A stretch of 10,522 nucleotides of DNA from the NCBI GenBank assembly GCA_965661115.1, contig CBFICO010000086.1:1-10522 (forward strand). Direction: 5' to 3'. This DNA is from UBA6770 sp965661115 (lineage in GTDB: Bacteria > Bacteroidota > Bacteroidia > Flavobacteriales_G > Salibacteraceae). A program made the translations under genes and the position numbers. The notes beneath the pieces are model-generated. The model had not been told where the DNA came from. It made no database searches and saw only the letters and a list, made by a program, of their open reading frames with translations. Every line of letters starts with the position of its first letter. Position 1 is the stretch's first letter. This document shows, in pieces, positions 7,380 to 10,522 of the stretch.

Positions 7380-7952
7380 ATGAAACGATTATTCTCTATT
7401 GCATCATTGGCATTATTAGCTATGTCGGTATCATTTACGTCTTGCAAAAACAAAAAATCTACTCCTAAAAAAGAAGTTGAAGTTTTATTAACTCAGTACT
7501 GTTCTGGTCCTGATTACTTCTCAAACAAAAAGTATTTCCGTGCTAACGCGATTGGCGAAAGTTTAGATCAAATGACTGCACGTAAAAAAGCAATGTCAGC
7601 TGCTAAAGAACAGCTTGCTGGTGACATTAACACCACAATGAAAGTTGTTGGCGATAACTACGTAAAGTCTTCTGAGTTCAACAACAAAGAAGAAGTTCTA
7701 GAGCGTTTTGAGTCTAATGCTAGAACGGTAGTGAACCAATCTTTAAGTGGAACTAAAACTATCTGCGAAAAGGTTACTAAAACTACTGAAGGTAAATTCA
7801 AGTATTACGTAGCAATTGAGCTTTCTGGTGATGAGTTAGTTGGAAAATACAACGAACAACTGAAGAAAGACGAAAACCTTAAGATTGATTATAACTACGA
7901 AAAGTTCAAAGAAACTTTTGACAAGGAAATGGAAAAAATGGAGAATAGATAA
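7380..7952 (+). CDS. LPP20-like lipoprotein
   Basis: This 190-residue protein begins with a lipoprotein signal: KR, a hydrophobic core and the lipobox-like FTSC with the lipidated Cys22. The residues after the cysteine are basic (KNKKS), unlike the acidic surface-export signal described for Bacteroidota lipoproteins, so periplasmic orientation is inferred. The segment at about 50-95 (FRANAIGESLDQMTARKKAM and onward to INTTMKVV) resembles the helical start of LPP20/FlgP-like domains. A strand-rich stretch (KFKYYVAIELSGDELVGKYN) and a charged C-terminal helix follow. Codon use differs from the neighbouring RND gene: 11 of 13 Asn codons are AAC, and C-ending Tyr and Phe codons are frequent, suggesting high expression. 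No TAnnTTTG element is present in the 57-nt upstream gap, so read-through from the RND gene or an atypical promoter is possible. It ends 20 nt before the shared terminator. The family call is moderate; the exact role is unknown. Confidence 0.82.
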   Translation: MKRLFSIASLALLAMSVSFTSCKNKKSTPKKEVEVLLTQYCSGPDYFSNKKYFRANAIGESLDQMTARKKAMSAAKEQLAGDINTTMKVVGDNYVKSSEFNNKEEVLERFESNARTVVNQSLSGTKTICEKVTKTTEGKFKYYVAIELSGDELVGKYNEQLKKDENLKIDYNYEKFKETFDKEMEKMENR

Positions 7953-7971
7953 TTCTCATTTTGCAAAGCAT

Positions 7972-8008
7972 AAAAAAAGCCTCAACAATTTGTTGAGGCT
8001 TTTTTTTT
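7972..8008. terminator. Bidirectional intrinsic terminator between convergent genes
   Basis: A perfect stem (GCCTCAACA at 7979-7987 with TGTTGAGGC at 7991-7999, ATT loop) is flanked by seven A on the left and nine T on the right. The A and T tracts also pair with each other. It can therefore end transcripts from both directions, serving the lipoprotein gene (stop at 7952) and the POT transporter gene (stop at 8024). Confidence 0.93.
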
Positions 8009-8023
8009 ATCGATTTTTTACGC

Positions 8024-9352
8024 TTAGTGAACTACTTCCTCTGCCCCATGTGCAAGGCGCTTGAGAATGCGCACTAAAAAGAACAATAAAACTCCTATAA
8101 TTAAACAAGCAAATGCAATTAGTGCAAAGGCAGTCATTTCTCCTGCGTTTTGCGCATAAACCCCTAGTTGACCAGCTGCCTTATTCCCCAAACCGGTTAC
8201 AGCAAAATAAGTTCCCATCATTAAACTGGCATATTTTACAGGAGCCAATTTGGTTATAAAAGAAAGTGCAACCGGAGATATGCTTAGCTCTGCCACTACG
8301 TGCAAGAAATAAGAAAAGAGTAACCAGTAAATTGGTGCTTTTCCCAACATATTTATTGAAGCGTCATATACGGCACCCATCAATAAAAGAAAGCTGATAC
8401 TCATAACTATCATACCTACTGCCATTTTAAAAATAGCAGACGACTCTTTTCCCATTTTACCCCAGCGCAGCCATAACCAAGCCATGGGCGCGCCAATAAT
8501 CACCACATATAATGCGTGTAAAGATTGGAACCAACTAGTTGGAATTTCAAAACCCAAGACTACTCTATTCACGCTATCACGAGCATACAAATTCATAAGA
8601 CCCCCAGCTTGTTCATAGGCAGCCCAAAACACAATCACAATTACAAATGAGATAAGTAATACAACAATTCTATCCTTTTCAACTTTCGTTAAAGGTTGCG
8701 TGGCCAAATGCGATTCGGTTTCTGAGTGTTTTAGCAGGTTTCCAACGTGACTCAAATGGTTTCGTCCAAAAACAAAAACAATTTGGCCGAGAATCATACC
8801 AAAACCAGCTAAGGAAAAACCTAAATGCCAATCAATAGTTTCTCCAATTGTACCTACTATAAAAGGAGCCGCTAATGCACCAATGTTTATCCCGATGTAA
8901 AACAAGGTGAAGCCTGCATCTCGCTTTGGGTCTCCTTTTTTGTATAACCCGCCTACCATGGTGCTAATGTTTGGTTTTAACAAACCGACTCCACAAACCA
9001 ATAGGGTTAAACCTGTATAAAACATAGTAAGCGAGTCAACCGCCAATGCAAACTGCCCCAATATGATCATTAGACCTCCGGCTAGAACCGATTTTTTCTG
9101 TCCTAACCATTTATCGGCTATTACACCGCCAAAAATCCCCATAAAGTAAACCATCATACCATAGGTACCGTATAAGGAAAGCGCCTCTGCACTTGTCCAA
9201 CCCATTCCGGGGTTAAATTCTTCTGAAGTAGCTCTGGTAAGATATAGTACCAACATGGCACGCATTCCGTAAAACGAAAAACGCTCCCACATTTCTGTAA
9301 AAAATAAAATGAACAGCCCTTTTGGGTGCCCAAGAATAGTTTGTTGCTGCAT
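8024..9352 (-). CDS. POT/PTR-family proton-coupled peptide transporter (12 TM)
   Basis: This 442-residue member of the major facilitator superfamily imports di- and tripeptides with protons across the inner membrane. Family marks are the ExxERF motif in TM1 (E20, E23, R24, then FSFYG), the TM4 lysine K126 in GVGLLKPN, the PTR2 signature FYIGINIGAL (151-160), a Trp/Glu TM7 segment (FWAAYEQAG, E247) and AELSISPVALSF in TM10 (E355). About 12 helices can be drawn: TM1-6 at 12-196, TM7-12 at 228-429. The segment between TM6 and TM7 (197-227) is short and polar, so the extra helix pair (HA/HB) common in bacterial POTs such as DtpA, which are near 500 residues, is absent. The start is the ATG at 9350-9352. 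It lies 57 nt downstream of prmC, with only an imperfect promoter element between, so co-transcription with prmC is possible. Substrate specificity within the family cannot be read. Confidence 0.93.
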   Translation of the reverse strand: MQQQTILGHPKGLFILFFTEMWERFSFYGMRAMLVLYLTRATSEEFNPGMGWTSAEALSLYGTYGMMVYFMGIFGGVIADKWLGQKKSVLAGGLMIILGQFALAVDSLTMFYTGLTLLVCGVGLLKPNISTMVGGLYKKGDPKRDAGFTLFYIGINIGALAAPFIVGTIGETIDWHLGFSLAGFGMILGQIVFVFGRNHLSHVGNLLKHSETESHLATQPLTKVEKDRIVVLLISFVIVIVFWAAYEQAGGLMNLYARDSVNRVVLGFEIPTSWFQSLHALYVVIIGAPMAWLWLRWGKMGKESSAIFKMAVGMIVMSISFLLLMGAVYDASINMLGKAPIYWLLFSYFLHVVAELSISPVALSFITKLAPVKYASLMMGTYFAVTGLGNKAAGQLGVYAQNAGEMTAFALIAFACLIIGVLLFFLVRILKRLAHGAEEVVH

Positions 9353-9409
9353 GACTCAGTATATTTTAGCGTCCGAATGTAATCAAACTAAACCGCTAGT
9401 AAGAAACAA

Positions 9410-10276
9410 TTAAGCTTTTAAAGCCCTCACCATTCGCTCCTTTCCCTGAGCATCTTCTCTAATTTCAATGGTAGAAAAACCAGAAAGAGAAAGCAACTCA
9501 GCAACTTGATCAGCATAATGTTCATGTACTTCAAAATATAAACGGCCAGTTGGCTTTAGGTTTTCCATGGCGTGCTCAGAAATCTTTCTGTAAAACAAGA
9601 GTGGATCATTATCCTCAACAAACAACGCTATATGAGGCTCGAAATCTAGGACCTTAGCCTCCATTTCCTGCTTATCTGAATTGAGCACATAAGGAGGGTT
9701 AGACACAATAATGTCTAAACTTTTAATTGGTGGAAAATCACTCAAAATATCGGTTTGATAAAAACTCACCTCTGCTTTATTTTCTGCAGCATTTTGTTTT
9801 GCTACACCCAATGCCTCTTCTGAGATATCGCAAGCTGACACGGTTGTTGTTGGTAGTTCTGCAGCCAAGGTTACGGGAATACAACCCGAACCTGTGCCAA
9901 TATCAAGAACGTCCAACTTATTTTTCCCTTTGTAATCGTCAATTATCCAATTGCAGAGTTCTTCAGTCTCTGGGCGAGGAATTAACACATCGGAATTAAC
10001 TCTAAATCGTCTTCCAAAAAACTCTGAATAACCTAAAATGTAATCAATAGGTTCGTTTAAAAGCAATCGGTTCACGGCTCTAATTACACCCAAAAGCGCT
10101 CCCTCGTTGACCTGATTTCTTGGGTTTAAAAAACGTTCGGTTTTATCTATGGTCAGCTTCTCTTCAAAAAGATTATTGGTAAGCACATTAATCTCGCTTT
10201 CTGTAAACCGATCTTTCAGTTTTTTTGAAATGTAATTGGCTACACCAGCGTAGGTATTATCCGAGAGCTTTACCAA
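9410..10276 (-). CDS. prmC: Release factor glutamine methyltransferase PrmC
   Basis: This 288-residue cytoplasmic enzyme transfers a methyl group from S-adenosylmethionine to the glutamine of the GGQ motif in peptide chain release factors RF1 and RF2, which raises termination efficiency. The N-terminal helical domain (about 1-85) binds the release factor. VLIPRPETEE (97-106) leads into the Rossmann methyltransferase, with motif I DIGTGSGCIP (125-134), an acidic residue after strand 2 (CD150) and the catalytic NPPY (193-196) that contacts the substrate glutamine. The length is normal for the family. The start is unusual: no in-frame ATG lies near the N-terminus, and the best candidate is TTG at 10274-10276, immediately preceded by an in-frame ATT. 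It begins 5 nt after the stop of the upstream gene, so translational coupling may compensate for the weak start codon. Function is well supported by the motifs; the exact first residue is not. Confidence 0.95.
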   Translation of the reverse strand: MVKLSDNTYAGVANYISKKLKDRFTESEINVLTNNLFEEKLTIDKTERFLNPRNQVNEGALLGVIRAVNRLLLNEPIDYILGYSEFFGRRFRVNSDVLIPRPETEELCNWIIDDYKGKNKLDVLDIGTGSGCIPVTLAAELPTTTVSACDISEEALGVAKQNAAENKAEVSFYQTDILSDFPPIKSLDIIVSNPPYVLNSDKQEMEAKVLDFEPHIALFVEDNDPLLFYRKISEHAMENLKPTGRLYFEVHEHYADQVAELLSLSGFSTIEIREDAQGKERMVRALKA

Positions 10277-10281
10277 AATGC

Positions 10282-10522
10282 CTATTGCATTTGAACGTCT
10301 CGAATTACGTTTAACTCGAGGTATTTGTCAAGAATAGCGTGGTACTCAGCAGTGGCAGTAAAACCAAATCCACCTACCATAAACTCATTAAAAATAGAAA
10401 GCCAATCGCTGTTTGGAGGGAACGCAAAACCAAAACGCTCACCTTCTATATCCGCAACACGGTGTACGCGTAAAATTCCGCCTTGTTCCTCAGTAAAAGC
10501 CATGTAAGTTACAATGTCTATA
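10282..10522 (-). CDS. C-terminal end of a probable substrate-binding-domain protein (partial)
   Basis: The reading frame has no stop codon up to the right edge, so the ATG at 10501-10503 is an internal methionine and only the last 79 residues are visible. They read as the end of a bilobed type-3 periplasmic binding fold: a DIVTYMAF strand, then GERFGFAFPPNSDWLSIFNE, where the G-F-A-F-P-x-x-S pattern matches the hinge strand and helix of SBP_bac_3 proteins, then a helix-rich tail with EYHAILDKYLELN. This tail resembles the L-x-x-G-x-Y-D-x-I-x-x-K-Y ending of amino-acid-binding or MltF-like proteins. The family call is by pattern only. The stop lies 5 nt before prmC, suggesting one transcript. 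Whether it belongs to a transporter or is fused to an enzyme cannot be told from the fragment. Confidence 0.65.
   Translation of the reverse strand, partial: IDIVTYMAFTEEQGGILRVHRVADIEGERFGFAFPPNSDWLSIFNEFMVGGFGFTATAEYHAILDKYLELNVIRDVQMQ

Noticed and set aside
9384..9391. Possible -7 element TTAGTTTG for the POT transporter gene
   Set aside because: It misses the essential A of TAnnTTTG and has no TTG at 17-23 nt upstream; too weak to list as a promoter.
9727..9999. Plus-strand 90-residue ORF opposite prmC
   Set aside because: It is antisense to the methyltransferase core including NPPY and motif I, which are certain.

Overview
The window looks like a chromosomal stretch from a member of the Bacteroidota, most likely a Flavobacteriales-type marine or freshwater bacterium. 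The evidence is AT-rich DNA, near-exact TAnnTTTG promoter elements, a very long secreted multi-PKD protein, a Bacteroidota-style lipoprotein (FTSCKNKK) and almost no strong Shine-Dalgarno sequences. No tRNA, rRNA, CRISPR array, transposase or attachment site was seen. The phylum is fairly secure; anything finer is a guess.

Layout. Positions 1-2531 (minus) hold the N-terminal 843 codons of a large secreted surface protein made of nine visible PKD-like modules and the start of a tenth. It has no stop codon in the window, so its C-terminus lies off the left edge. Positions 2655-4846 (minus) hold a tight three-gene operon: a small secreted protein, a classical short-chain dehydrogenase (SDR) and a two-module VOC-superfamily protein. 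It is driven by a recognisable promoter at 4870-4897. A second promoter in the same intergenic region (4974-5002) points the other way and drives an RND/MMPL-type inner-membrane transporter (5019-7322), followed by an LPP20-like lipoprotein (7380-7952). A strong bidirectional terminator (7972-8008) separates these from a convergent minus-strand group: a POT-family peptide transporter (8024-9352), prmC (9410-10276) and the C-terminal end of a probable substrate-binding-domain protein (10282 to the right edge).

How the genes work together. prmC is housekeeping: it methylates release factors. The POT carrier imports peptides. The RND permease and the downstream lipoprotein may serve the envelope together, but this rests on adjacency alone. 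The SDR and VOC genes lie 4 nt apart and are probably co-translated, which suggests one oxidoreductive pathway whose substrate cannot be read from the sequence. The PKD protein is probably a cell-surface or secreted adhesin or matrix protein, perhaps exported by the type IX system, whose usual C-terminal signal would lie outside the window.

The window looks mostly ordinary, and no clearly new multi-gene system is visible. The points most worth a second look are the unterminated PKD array with a conserved cysteine pair in its modules, the VOC protein with asymmetric metal-ligand loss, the compact 12-helix POT carrier, the back-to-back promoters, the strongly biased codon use of the lipoprotein gene and the non-ATG start of prmC.
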